Of a stretch of 64,000 nucleotides of DNA, positions 1 through 7,601 are shown piece by piece. The stretch is from Halorientalis sp. LT38 (lineage in GTDB: Archaea; Halobacteriota; Halobacteria; Halobacteriales; Haloarculaceae): assembly GCF_037031225.1 (NCBI RefSeq), contig NZ_JAYEZN010000001.1:2976001-3040000 (forward strand). The letters are read 5' to 3'. The position numbers and the translations under genes are program-made. How positions within the stretch are numbered: the first letter of the stretch is position 1; each line of letters opens with the position of its first letter. Under the pieces are notes generated by a model, which was not told the DNA's origin, did no database searches, and saw nothing but the letters and a program-made list of their open reading frames with translations.

Positions 1-1
1 C

Positions 2-103
2 GCCGCCATCGTCTACCTCAATCGCCTCTCGGACTGCCTGTTCACGCTCGCGCGCGTCGTCAACAAGCGCGAGGGCGTCCGCGAGGAGAACCCCGAGTAC
101 TGA
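2..103 (+). CDS. ATP:cob(I)alamin adenosyltransferase (PduO type), C-terminal end only
   Basis: Only the last 33 codons are inside the window; the gene starts upstream of base 1. The tail reads AAIVYLNRLSDCLFTLARVV and ends at TGA 101-103. The YLNRLSDxLFxLAR helix is typical of the end of PduO-type corrinoid adenosyltransferases, which transfer the adenosyl group of ATP to cob(I)alamin. That assignment rests on family knowledge and a short fragment. Nothing can be said about its operon. Confidence 0.75.
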   Translation, partial: AAIVYLNRLSDCLFTLARVVNKREGVREENPEY

Positions 104-139
104 GGCCCCGGTCCAGTCGCAACAGCTGCTCGCGTCGAC

Positions 140-1084
140 CTACTGGGGCTCGTAGACCAGCACGCCGCCGCGGTCGCGAAGCGTCACCTCGCCCCGGTCT
201 TCGAGCACGTCGAGGTGGCCCACCGCCTCGCTCATGCCGGCGAAGGACTCGGTGACCGGCAGGTCCTCGAACAGCCCCTCCATCACGTCGACCGGCGTCG
301 TCGGGCCGTCGACCAGCGCTTTCACGTTCGCGGTGCGCTCCTCGTGGGCCTCGCGGATCTCGCCGATACGCTCGCTCGGCCGGTCGATCAGGTCGCGGTG
401 GCCGGGGAGCAGTCGGTCGTAGTCGCGGTCGCGGAGGCGGTCGAGCGAGCGGTTGTAGGCCGGGAGGACCCGGGGTCGCTCGCCGTCCTCGCCGGGCGGC
501 AGGAGGAAGGGATTCGGCGTGATCTCGAGGAGGACGTGGTCGCCGACGATCGCCTGGCGCTCCCCGTCGGCGTCGAAGGAGAGGACACATTCCCCGTCCG
601 CGTGGCCGAGTACCTCGTCGACGTCGAGGACGGTGTCGTGGACGACGAGGGTGTCGCCCTGGACGACCTCCTGGTCGACCGCGACGTCGGGGGCGTACCG
701 CAGGAACACCTCGGGGAGGCCGGTAACGGTCTCGGCGGTCGAGCGGGCCATCCCGCAGCGCTCGAAGAAGTCGGTGAAGAACTCGCATTCGCGCTCGAAG
801 CGGCCCTCGAAGTCGCTGACGATGGCGGCGGCGTCGGGGGTGGCGACGACGGTCGCGCCGGCGTCGCGGAACCGGTGGGCGAGTCCGAAGTGGTCGGGAT
901 GTGGGTGGGTGATCACCACGCGCTCGATATCGTCGGGTTCGAGGTTTCGTTCGTCGAGCGCGTCGAGCAGGTGCGACCAGGCCTCCTCGCTGTCTGGACC
1001 GGGATCGACGAGGGTGCGCCCGGCGAGGTAGGCGTTGACCGGGCCGATCTGGAACGGCGTCGGAACCGTGAGGCGTGTGAACAT
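140..1084 (-). CDS. MBL-fold metallo-hydrolase
   Basis: A 314-residue metallo-beta-lactamase-fold protein. The HxHxDH zinc motif is present as THPHPDHFG, followed downstream by the GHADGE and PGHRDL segments that supply further metal ligands in this fold. The C-terminal part is helical and resembles the extra domain of LACTB2-like hydrolases. The substrate cannot be read from the sequence. The open frame extends to 1153, but the ATG at 1084 places MFTRLTVP directly before the first beta strand, so it is preferred. It is convergent with the adenosyltransferase gene. A palindromic operator-like site lies about 150 bp upstream. Confidence 0.8.
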   Translation of the reverse strand: MFTRLTVPTPFQIGPVNAYLAGRTLVDPGPDSEEAWSHLLDALDERNLEPDDIERVVITHPHPDHFGLAHRFRDAGATVVATPDAAAIVSDFEGRFERECEFFTDFFERCGMARSTAETVTGLPEVFLRYAPDVAVDQEVVQGDTLVVHDTVLDVDEVLGHADGECVLSFDADGERQAIVGDHVLLEITPNPFLLPPGEDGERPRVLPAYNRSLDRLRDRDYDRLLPGHRDLIDRPSERIGEIREAHEERTANVKALVDGPTTPVDVMEGLFEDLPVTESFAGMSEAVGHLDVLEDRGEVTLRDRGGVLVYEPQ

Positions 1085-1235
1085 GCAATCGCCTACCCGC
1101 CGCTGGGGCATACAGTTTTGGTCGAAAAGCGCGGCCGGCGAGTCCGTGCCCACGGTGAGGCTCGACGGCCGAGTACCGTTTGGACGCGTTGTTGGGACAG
1201 ACGCGTGGCCGACCCCCGACGGGGCTGCAGCCGAT

Positions 1236-1251
1236 TTTAGGTACGCCTAAA
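1236..1251. promoter_or_regulatory. Palindrome resembling a DtxR/SirR/Idr metal-regulator operator
   Basis: The sequence is TTTAGG-TACG-CCTAAA, an inverted repeat with 6-bp arms and a 4-bp spacer. It overlaps an A/T-rich stretch (TAAATAATTG) that could act as a TATA element in either direction. DtxR-family iron or manganese regulators of haloarchaea bind palindromes of the TTAGG-n4-CCTAA kind (family knowledge). It sits between the divergent MBL hydrolase and the small protein at 1364, so the regulated gene is uncertain. Confidence 0.5.
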
Positions 1252-1333
1252 TAATTGAAAAAGGTTGTGGTCGGCCCCGCCGGGCAGTGCACCCCGTCAC
1301 CCTCTGACGGCCCGGACGTGTAGGGCCACAAAC

Positions 1334-1340
1334 CTTTTAT
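1334..1340 (+). promoter_or_regulatory. TATA element for leaderless gene at 1364
   Basis: CTTTTAT lies about 27 bp upstream of the ATG at 1364. That is the haloarchaeal spacing for transcripts that start at or next to the initiation codon. No Shine-Dalgarno motif precedes the ATG. Confidence 0.5.
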
Positions 1341-1363
1341 CTGTCCTCTGCGTAAGGACGGAT

Positions 1364-1624
1364 ATGAACAAACACTTCGAAGACGCGGGCTACTACCTGA
1401 AGCGAGCGGGCGAGACGGCAAAGCGCGGCGTCGTGGAGGAACTCGAACCGGTCCAGCGGCGCGTCGAGAAGTTGACCGGCGGCGAGGACGAACCGGAACC
1501 GGGCCGGCTGGAGGAAGTCCGTGCGGACCTGAAGGAGATCCAGGGACGCGCAGAGGGCGAGGCGAAGGAGGCCATCGCGAAGGCGCGGGAGCGGATCGAT
1601 TCCTACCGGACGGCGGAAGCCTGA
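1364..1624 (+). CDS. Small conserved haloarchaeal protein, charged and helical
   Basis: An 86-residue protein beginning MNKHFEDAGYYLKRAGETAK. It is almost entirely charged helix (Glu, Lys, Arg) with no membrane segment, cysteine or recognisable catalytic motif. It looks like the small haloarchaeal family placed among the DUF755x domains, but I am not certain of the number. The frame extends upstream to 1265; the ATG at 1364 is preferred because a TATA element lies 27 bp before it and the upstream part is non-acidic and atypical. It stands alone between a divergent hydrolase and tRNA-Val. Function unknown. Confidence 0.7.
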   Translation: MNKHFEDAGYYLKRAGETAKRGVVEELEPVQRRVEKLTGGEDEPEPGRLEEVRADLKEIQGRAEGEAKEAIAKARERIDSYRTAEA

Positions 1625-1633
1625 GAGGTAACC

Positions 1634-1639
1634 CTTAAG
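1634..1639 (+). promoter_or_regulatory. Probable TATA element of tRNA-Val
   Basis: CTTAAG lies about 30 bp before the first base of the tRNA-Val gene, a suitable distance for an archaeal promoter. It is a weak match and is supported only by position. Confidence 0.35.
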
Positions 1640-1666
1640 TCCGGTCCAGCGGTAGGATTTTTCGCC

Positions 1667-1741
1667 GGGTCGGTGATCTAGTCCGGTTATGATATCTCCT
1701 TCACACGGAGAAAGCCGGCGGTTCAAATCCGCCCCGACCCA
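1667..1741 (+). tRNA. tRNA-Val (CAC anticodon)
   Basis: The full cloverleaf can be folded by eye. Acceptor GGGTCGG pairs with CCGACCC, the anticodon arm is TCTCC-TTCACAC-GGAGA giving anticodon CAC (codon GTG), and the T arm is GGCGG-TTCAAAT-CCGCC. The discriminator base is A at 1741. No intron and no encoded CCA are present. Confidence 0.95.
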
Positions 1742-1837
1742 TTTTCAAGGGACAAGACGAGGAGCGCTGCGAGGAGTCCGTCCCTCGAAAATGATCGACA
1801 GGATTTGAGCCCAGAGGACGAGCGAAGCGAAGTCCTC
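1741..1837. repeat. Inverted repeats directly after tRNA-Val
   Basis: Two hairpins are visible. In the first, ATTTTCAAGGGAC (1741-1753) pairs with GTCCCTCGAAAAT (1780-1792) with one mismatch. In the second, GAGGAC (1814-1819) pairs with GTCCTC (1832-1837) around a GAGCGAAGCGA-like loop. The first may help end tRNA transcription or processing. The second uses the same loop words as the palindromes at 25,664-25,905 and 48,225-48,330. Confidence 0.5.
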
Positions 1838-1881
1838 GCGTTCACAATGCGTTCGGAACAAGTTACTTTGACAACTAAATC

Positions 1882-2469
1882 TCAGCTGTGTTTTCGAACG
1901 AAATCGCGCCAGCCTTCATACGACGTATTCGCCCAGATGTGCTTATCCGTGCTACTCCCACTGACATGGCGCGCGACAGAAGATGCAGACCGATGACTGT
2001 AGTCGCATCCTTCTATCGGACAGTTTACTTTGTCCGCTGGGTTGCCCATGTTGTCCATCATCGCTTTGATTGAGGGTTCAGTCGTACTCTTAGTTTGGTC
2101 CTCTTCGTGATGGGTATCCACGAGCGGGGAAGGTGAAGCCGTCTCAGTTTCGATCAGGTTTCCACCCTGATCGTCAAGTTCGATATGCGGATGGAGACTG
2201 AGAACGGTAGCGTAGGGTTCGGCGTTGGGGGGCAGCCGGTCGAGGCCGAATCCCTCTCTGGCTTCAGTAACACGTTCGTACAGTGTCTCAAACTGGTCAC
2301 GTTCGAGCGGGACTCTATCGTCACCGTCCCGATACTCTATCAGAAGGCGACGTTCTTGAACAGCAGTCACACGAAAGGACTTCTGTGACAGCGGCGTAGT
2401 GAAGACTGTCTCGGATGGAAGGTCCTCCACGTTCTCGAGGAGAACGTGCCACTCTTTTCCGAACGACAT
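1882..2469 (-). CDS. Hypothetical protein with C-terminal C2H2-like zinc finger, low GC
   Basis: A 195-residue protein starting MSFGKEWHVLLENVEDLPS. The first ~90 residues look like a compact beta domain. The middle is a polar linker rich in Thr, Glu and Ser. The C-terminal part carries CPIEGCDYSHRSASSVARH, a C-x4-C...H...H arrangement typical of a zinc finger. The frame can be opened to a TTG at 2496, but the ATG at 2469 fits the domain start better. Base composition is clearly A/T-richer than all neighbours and it lies next to tRNA-Val, which suggests recent transfer. Function unknown. Confidence 0.65.
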   Translation of the reverse strand: MSFGKEWHVLLENVEDLPSETVFTTPLSQKSFRVTAVQERRLLIEYRDGDDRVPLERDQFETLYERVTEAREGFGLDRLPPNAEPYATVLSLHPHIELDDQGGNLIETETASPSPLVDTHHEEDQTKSTTEPSIKAMMDNMGNPADKVNCPIEGCDYSHRSASSVARHVSGSSTDKHIWANTSYEGWRDFVRKHS

Positions 2470-2611
2470 AACAGGGTCTTGAGAGGCACACAGCAAAAGA
2501 TTGCGGACCAGTCAGTTCGACGCTAAACGCACTACGTAGAAGTTCGGCGCACAGCGGACGTAGCGATTGGTAACTGTCGTTCTAATCGAGTTCGAACAGG
2601 CTCGACAGACT

Positions 2612-3196
2612 TTACTCCCCGGCCATCCCGCCGAACGTTTCGTCGGCGTCGGCGGGGGTGTCGAAGTCGTGGAAGTTCTCGCCCTTTTCCTTACTCAAGA
2701 TGTTGAGCGCAGCAGCGGCGCCGTCGCCGGCGGAGATGACGGCCTGCCACTCCTCGGTCCGGACCATGGCGCCGGTGGCGTAGGCGTCCGCGACGCTGGT
2801 CTGCATGTTGACTTCCACGTCCACCACGTCGTCGTCTGTGAAATCACAGCCGAGGTCCTCGGCGAGGTCGCGGTTCGCGCCGGTGGCGAGGACGAGGTAG
2901 TCGGCGTCGAGGGAGTCGTCGTCGGTGGCGACGGAGAAGCCGTCGCCGGTGGCCTCGACGTCGGTGACTGCCGCGTCCTGGCGGCGGTCGACGCCGAAGC
3001 TGTCGACCTGGTTCCGAAGCGTCTCCATGTAGGCCGTGCCGTCCTGGGAGCCGATCCCGGGGTAGTTGAACAGGTGGGCCTTGTGCATCCAGGTCTTGTC
3101 GGAGTCGAAGACGGTGGCGTCGACGCCGTTTTTCTGGCAGAACAGTGCGGCGCTCAGGCCGGCGGGGCCGCCGCCGACGATGGCAACGTTGGCCAT
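2612..3196 (-). CDS. FAD/NAD(P)-binding oxidoreductase, thioredoxin-reductase-like, short
   Basis: A 194-residue protein with the dinucleotide-binding motif GGGPAGLSAA at residues 8-17 and the second flavoprotein signature DYLVLATGA near residue 100. The C-terminal YATGAM...AVISAGDGAAAAL block matches the FAD-closing motif of thioredoxin-reductase-like enzymes. At under 200 residues it is much shorter than true thioredoxin reductase (about 310): the inserted NAD(P) domain and the redox CxxC are both missing. It is probably a conserved haloarchaeal mini-flavoprotein, not a truncation, because the order of motifs is intact. Substrate unknown. Confidence 0.75.
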   Translation of the reverse strand: MANVAIVGGGPAGLSAALFCQKNGVDATVFDSDKTWMHKAHLFNYPGIGSQDGTAYMETLRNQVDSFGVDRRQDAAVTDVEATGDGFSVATDDDSLDADYLVLATGANRDLAEDLGCDFTDDDVVDVEVNMQTSVADAYATGAMVRTEEWQAVISAGDGAAAALNILSKEKGENFHDFDTPADADETFGGMAGE

Positions 3197-3302
3197 ACCG
3201 AAAACAGGGCATTCGGACGGAAAGCCGTTTGGCCAGCCAGGGCACAGGCCAACTGACCGACTGGAACCCAGCTATTTGGTCGTCCAGCCCCTAGAAGGTT
3301 CG

Positions 3303-4649
3303 ATGTCCCAGACACCGCCAGGGCCGAAGGGGCGACCGGTGTTCGGTAGCAGCAGGCAGTACGCCCGGGACCCGTTCGCATTCGTGACGGCGCTGGAGCG
3401 CGCCTACGGGGGAATCGCGCAGTTCGACATGGGGCCGATGGAGACGTACGCGGTGACCGATCCCGAGGCGATCGAGGAGATCCTCGTCACCCAATCCGAC
3501 GCCTACGAGAAGCCCGACTTTCAGGCGGACGCGATCGGCGACCTGCTGGGTGAGGGCCTGCTGCTCAGCGAGGGCGAGACCTGGGAGCGCCAGCGCGAAC
3601 TGGCGAACCCGGCCTTCGACATGAACCGCCTGTCGGGGATGGCGGACCGGATCACTGGCCACGCAGAATCGATGGTCGACGGCTGGACGGCCGGGGACGA
3701 GATCGACGCCGAGATGTCCATGACCGAGGTGACGCTGCGGGTCATCCTCGACGTGATGATGGGCGTCCGACCGAGCGACCAGCGGATCGAACACGTCCGC
3801 GAGCAACTCGAGCCGCTGGGTGAGCGCTTCGAGCCGGATCCGATCCGATTTGCCCTCCCGGACTGGGTGCCGATGCCGGGCGACGCCGAGTTCGCGGCGG
3901 CGGTCGCTGAACTCGAGGAGATCATCGACGGGATCGTCCGCCAGCGACGGACGGAGCTCGCGGAGGCGGACGATCCGGACGCACCGATGGACTTCCTGTC
4001 GATCCTGCTGCGGGCTCGCGAGGAAGGGACCGTGACCGACGAGCAGTTGCGCGACGAGATGATGACGATGCTCCTGGCGGGCCACGACACGACGGCGCTG
4101 ACGCTGACGTACACCTGGTACCTGCTCTCGGAGCATCCGGAGGTCGAGCGGCGGGTCCACGCCGAACTCGACGAGGTGCTGGGCGACGGACAGCCGACGA
4201 TGGCGGACGTGCGAAAACTGGAGTACACCACCTGGACGATCGAGGAGGCGATGCGGCTCTACCCGCCGGTGTACGCCATCTTCCGCTCGCCGACGCGGCC
4301 GGTCGAGATCCTCGGGTACACGATTCCGACGGACGCGAGCATCATGCTCCCGCAGTGGGCGGTCCACCGTTCGGACGAGTACTGGGAGGAGCCGGAGGTC
4401 TTCGATCCGGAGCGGTTCTCGCCCGAGCGCCGCGCGGAGCGGCCGCGGTTCGCGTACTTCCCGTTCGGCGGGGGACCGCGCCACTGCATCGGCAAACACC
4501 TCGCGATGCTCGAAGCCCGGTTGATCGTCGCGACGGTCGCGGACCGCTACCGCCTCGAATTCCTCGGCGAGTCGCCGCTGGAACTGTTGCCGACGCTCAC
4601 CGCCCATCCGCGCCAGGAGATGTCGATGCGAGTCGTGCCGCGCGAATAG
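3303..4649 (+). CDS. Cytochrome P450
   Basis: A 448-residue soluble P450. Visible motifs in order are the I-helix oxygen-binding AGHDTT, the K-helix ExxR (EEAMR) and the heme-binding loop FPFGGGPRHCIG with axial Cys395. Length and motifs match archaeal P450s such as the haloarchaeal CYP174 family. The family name is from memory and the substrate is unknown. The frame runs upstream to 3066, but the ATG at 3303 starts MSQTPPGPKGRPVFGS, the usual proline-rich P450 N terminus. No ferredoxin or reductase partner lies beside it; the flavoprotein at 2612 is divergent and only a speculative partner. Confidence 0.93.
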   Translation: MSQTPPGPKGRPVFGSSRQYARDPFAFVTALERAYGGIAQFDMGPMETYAVTDPEAIEEILVTQSDAYEKPDFQADAIGDLLGEGLLLSEGETWERQRELANPAFDMNRLSGMADRITGHAESMVDGWTAGDEIDAEMSMTEVTLRVILDVMMGVRPSDQRIEHVREQLEPLGERFEPDPIRFALPDWVPMPGDAEFAAAVAELEEIIDGIVRQRRTELAEADDPDAPMDFLSILLRAREEGTVTDEQLRDEMMTMLLAGHDTTALTLTYTWYLLSEHPEVERRVHAELDEVLGDGQPTMADVRKLEYTTWTIEEAMRLYPPVYAIFRSPTRPVEILGYTIPTDASIMLPQWAVHRSDEYWEEPEVFDPERFSPERRAERPRFAYFPFGGGPRHCIGKHLAMLEARLIVATVADRYRLEFLGESPLELLPTLTAHPRQEMSMRVVPRE

Positions 4650-4674
4650 GGGGCCGTCCTCGACGGGCCGCCGC

Positions 4675-4785
4675 TCAGCCGACGATCTCCTCGACGTCGG
4701 CGTGGCCGAAACAGACGCGACTCCGGGTCATCGCGACGCGCTCGCAGCCGTCCTCGGCGCAGGACTGGAGTGTGGGAAAGCACAT
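4675..4785 (-). CDS. Possible 36-residue zinc-binding microprotein
   Basis: The short frame from ATG 4785 encodes 36 residues with three cysteines and a histidine arranged CAEDGC...CFGH, which could bind zinc. It sits in the gap between the P450 and the M48 peptidase and reads towards the P450. Small CPxCG-type zinc proteins are common in haloarchaea, which makes this plausible. No promoter or ribosome-binding site decides the matter, so it is tentative. Confidence 0.4.
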   Translation of the reverse strand: MCFPTLQSCAEDGCERVAMTRSRVCFGHADVEEIVG

Positions 4786-4892
4786 CTCGCCTCTCCCTTC
4801 GAGCGGAGGCGGAAAGCGGTGTCGGCGGGATCGGCGGTCGGCTGGATCGGCGGTGGCGAGGGGCGACGATCGGCGGGCCACGGAATCGACGG

Positions 4893-5831
4893 TCAGCGTC
4901 GACCCGCGGGGCTCGTCCTCGCGTGCTCGCGGAGGCGCTCGATCCGTTCGTCGATGGCCGGGTGCGTCGAGAGCGCGCGGCCGAGCGGCCCGGTCTCGTC
5001 GCCGAGCGTGTAGAGCGACGAGAGGAGTCCCCAGTCCGGTTCGCGGACGCGGTCGAGTTTCGCCAGCGCGCGGGCCAGCGCCAGCGGGTCCCCGGTCACC
5101 GAGACGGCGCGGTCGTCCGCGGCCAGTTCCCGCCGGCGCGAGTGAGCACGCACCGCGAGCGTGAGCGCGAAGAGGACGACGACGATCCCGTTGCCGATCA
5201 GCAGCCGAAACCGGCCGACGGTGCCGTCGGCCCAGCGGTTCGGGTGGCCGCGGATCCACGCCGTCGCCCGGGCCAGTCCGGTCAGAAAGAGCAGCGCCGG
5301 CGACAGCACGAGGGTCACGAGGCCGACGACCGTCCGCAGGGTGCTGTAGGACAGCGTCTGGACCAGTCCGTCCCGATTCTCCAGGTGAGCGAACTCGTGG
5401 GCGAGGATCGCTTCCAGTTCGGCGGGCGAGAGCAGGCGGAACAACGAGCGGTCGAGCACCACTACGCCACCCGTCCGGCTGCCGATGGAGAGGGCGTTGG
5501 GGACCGACAGGTCAGCGACGAGCAGGCGGGGGGCCTCGATCCGCATCCCATCGACCAGCCGGTCGGCGCGGCGGTAGAGGTCCGGCGCTCGCCGGCGCGG
5601 AATCTCGGTGGCGTCGATGCCGGCGAGCAACTGGCGCGTCCCGAACTGGTAGCTGCAGTACCCGAGCACGAGCGTCGTGACGGCGACGAACAGGATCGTG
5701 GTCGACAGCGGCGGTCGGCTCGCCCAGAACCAGACGAGCGCGGCGTAGACCAGCCAGGCCGCCAGGGCGTAGCCCGCAAGCAGCGCGAGGCCGACGGCGG
5801 CCATGAGCGCGCGCAGTCCCAGTCGACCCAT
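4893..5831 (-). CDS. M48 family membrane zinc metalloprotease (HtpX-like)
   Basis: A 312-residue protein with two hydrophobic segments near the N terminus (about residues 8-37 and 43-60), the zinc motif HEFAH at 145-149, two more membrane segments around 165-185 and 205-235, and the downstream RRRELAADDRAV glutamate region. This is the HtpX layout: a membrane-bound endopeptidase for misfolded membrane proteins, catalytic site facing the cytoplasm. The ATG at 5831 (MGRLGLRALM) is chosen over the longer frame to 5957, whose extra 42 residues overlap the divergent gene's promoter. Confidence 0.9.
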   Translation of the reverse strand: MGRLGLRALMAAVGLALLAGYALAAWLVYAALVWFWASRPPLSTTILFVAVTTLVLGYCSYQFGTRQLLAGIDATEIPRRRAPDLYRRADRLVDGMRIEAPRLLVADLSVPNALSIGSRTGGVVVLDRSLFRLLSPAELEAILAHEFAHLENRDGLVQTLSYSTLRTVVGLVTLVLSPALLFLTGLARATAWIRGHPNRWADGTVGRFRLLIGNGIVVVLFALTLAVRAHSRRRELAADDRAVSVTGDPLALARALAKLDRVREPDWGLLSSLYTLGDETGPLGRALSTHPAIDERIERLREHARTSPAGRR

Positions 5832-5918
5832 GTCACCGCTCCGTAGTCGTCTCGCGAGCAAAGGCGTGTCGGCACCCCCATCCCAACTTTGAACTCGTCC
5901 CATACGATACCCTCCCCC

Positions 5919-6164
5919 GTGCCGACCGTCGAAGTCTCCCTTCCACAGGACGTGCACGCGCAGTTCGAACGGGTAGTCGACGAGGAGTTCGTCACCGAGG
6001 AGGAGGCCGTCGAGGAGTTGCTCTCGGCCGGGCTGGACGCCTACACTCGCGACGTGTCGAGCGACGACCGCGGCGCGACGGACGTGGCCGACGAGTACGC
6101 AGACGACATGTGGGACACCGCCGAGGACCCGGCCGGCGCCGGGCCGGACGAAGAGTTCCTCTAG
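5919..6164 (+). CDS. Small acidic haloarchaeal protein, CopG/ribbon-helix-helix-like
   Basis: An 81-residue protein from a GTG start: PTVEVSLPQDVHAQFERVV, then EEFVTEEEAVEELLSAGLDA. A short beta strand followed by two helices resembles the CopG/RHH DNA-binding fold. The acidic C-terminal tail (about 30 residues) is less structured. Haloarchaeal genomes carry a family of this kind (DUF7120, from memory). The GTG at 5919 puts the strand at the protein start; the frame also opens upstream at 5889. Divergent from the M48 protease. Confidence 0.65.
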   Translation: MPTVEVSLPQDVHAQFERVVDEEFVTEEEAVEELLSAGLDAYTRDVSSDDRGATDVADEYADDMWDTAEDPAGAGPDEEFL

Positions 6165-6186
6165 CCCGCCGTATTTTTCGCCCGGT

Positions 6187-6534
6187 TCACTCGGCCAGCG
6201 TCGCGTCGTCCAGGTACTCCCAGCCGTCGAGATCGGCGGCCGTCAGGAGCTCTTCGATCAGCCGTTCGCCGCTCGCGACCCCCGATTGCTCGTCCGCCGA
6301 CTCGACCGCTACCGTCACCGACCCCTGGACGGTCAGCCGGTAGGGGTCGAACGGGCCCGACGGGAACTCGTAGACGTCGGTCGCCTCGGCGCTCACCGTC
6401 TCGATACTGCCGTCACCGGCCGCGAGAAGCGTCTCCCGGATCGAGGCGGCCGCCTCGCTCTTGGCCGTCCCGGTGGTGCCGGCGCTCTCGGTCGCGACCG
6501 TCTGGAATCCCCGACGGACGAGATAGCTCGTCAT
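6187..6534 (-). CDS. Conserved haloarchaeal protein of unknown function
   Basis: A 115-residue acidic protein starting MTSYLVRRGFQTVATESAGT. It alternates helix and strand with no membrane segment, cysteine pair or known motif. It follows the RAM/AsnC-like protein and TrkA on the same strand with 26 bp spacing, so it is probably the last gene of that operon. No function can be assigned. Confidence 0.6.
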   Translation of the reverse strand: MTSYLVRRGFQTVATESAGTTGTAKSEAAASIRETLLAAGDGSIETVSAEATDVYEFPSGPFDPYRLTVQGSVTVAVESADEQSGVASGERLIEELLTAADLDGWEYLDDATLAE

Positions 6535-6560
6535 CGTCCGCCGTTTGCAGTCCAGTCGGA

Positions 6561-6791
6561 TTAGTCCATCGCGATGTAGGTCTGGGTGTTCTCGACGCCG
6601 TCGATGGCCTGGATGCCCGTGGCCGCGACGTCCTTGACCGCGGCGGGGGAGTCGACCTCGACCTTGGCGATGAAGTCGACGTCGCCGGCGACGATGGAGC
6701 ACTCGACGACGCCGTCGACCGCACTGATGTCGTCGCGGATGCGGTCGGCGTCGCCGGTGTGGGCCTTGACCATGACGTATGCGACGACCAC
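6561..6791 (-). CDS. Stand-alone RAM (Lrp/AsnC ligand-binding) domain protein
   Basis: A 76-residue protein, VVAYVMVKAHTGDADRIRDD..., matching the ligand-binding alpha/beta half (RAM domain) of Lrp/AsnC regulators without the helix-turn-helix. The conserved VDGVVECSIVAGDVDFIAKV core is split by GxxD as usual. GTG start at 6789-6791, two bases after the TrkA stop, so it is translationally linked to trkA. Such proteins form octamers that bind amino acids in the family; the ligand here is unknown. A sister copy is encoded at 7602 on the opposite strand. Confidence 0.85.
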   Translation of the reverse strand: MVVAYVMVKAHTGDADRIRDDISAVDGVVECSIVAGDVDFIAKVEVDSPAAVKDVAATGIQAIDGVENTQTYIAMD

Positions 6792-6793
6792 GG

Positions 6794-7483
6794 TCAGACA
6801 CCTCCGGCGGCGGTGGCGCGACCCCCACTGTCACCGACCACGATCTGTCGCACGTCGTCCAGCACGCCGAAGTCGGCGAGGACGACCAGGCGGTCGCCCG
6901 CCTCCAGCGAGGCGTCGGCGTCGGGGAGCCCGTAGGACTCGTCCTGCTTGCCGAACGCGAGCACGCGGGACTTGGCCGGCAGTTCGAGTTCGCTCAGGGT
7001 GTAGCCACGCATCGGGGCGTCGTCGGTCACGGTCAACTCGAGCATCTGGAGGTTGCGCGCGATGTCGGCGACCGCGCGGATCGACCCGCCCAGCAGGGCG
7101 TTCTTGGCGGCGATGGCGCCCAGCCGCTCGGGGTAGATCACCTCGTCGACCTCGGAGGCGTACTTCCGGTAGATGTCCTCGCGGTAGTCCTCGTCGATTC
7201 GCAATACCGTTCGACAGCCGTGGTGTTTGGCGATCAGGCAGGCGATGAAGTTGTCGTTCAGGTCGCCCGACAGCGCGCCCAGCGCGTCCGCGTTCGCGAG
7301 GTCGGCCTTCGCGAGGACCGCCTCGGTCGAGCCGTCGCCCTCGATGACGTCGAATCCCTCTTTGCGTGCTCGCTCGACCGCCGGCGGATGGGACTCCACG
7401 ACGACGACCTCGTGGCCGCTCTCCTGCAAGACGCGGGCGGTCCGGAGGCCGACGCGACCGGCACCCACGATAACGAATCTCAT
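6794..7483 (-). CDS. trkA: TrkA-family potassium uptake regulator
   Basis: A 229-residue protein with an RCK N domain opening MRFVIVGAGRVGLRTARVL (GxGxxG nucleotide-binding loop), acidic residue E29 at the end of beta 2, and a C-terminal RCK_C/TrkA_C domain from about residue 150 (MRGYTLSELELPAKSRVLA). It would gate a TrkH-type K+ channel according to NAD(H) or ATP/ADP; no TrkH is present in the window. Single RCK module, about half of bacterial TrkA. First gene of an operon with the RAM protein at 6561. Confidence 0.9.
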   Translation of the reverse strand: MRFVIVGAGRVGLRTARVLQESGHEVVVVESHPPAVERARKEGFDVIEGDGSTEAVLAKADLANADALGALSGDLNDNFIACLIAKHHGCRTVLRIDEDYREDIYRKYASEVDEVIYPERLGAIAAKNALLGGSIRAVADIARNLQMLELTVTDDAPMRGYTLSELELPAKSRVLAFGKQDESYGLPDADASLEAGDRLVVLADFGVLDDVRQIVVGDSGGRATAAGGV

Positions 7484-7601
7484 GTGCTACATTGACCCAC
7501 GGGAGGCCATAAAGCTATCCCGACGCGGGCGGCCGATCACCTGACGGGTCGGCCACAGGGCGGGGTAAACACTTTTGACGTGCGCTAGAGTAACGTGGCA
7601 C

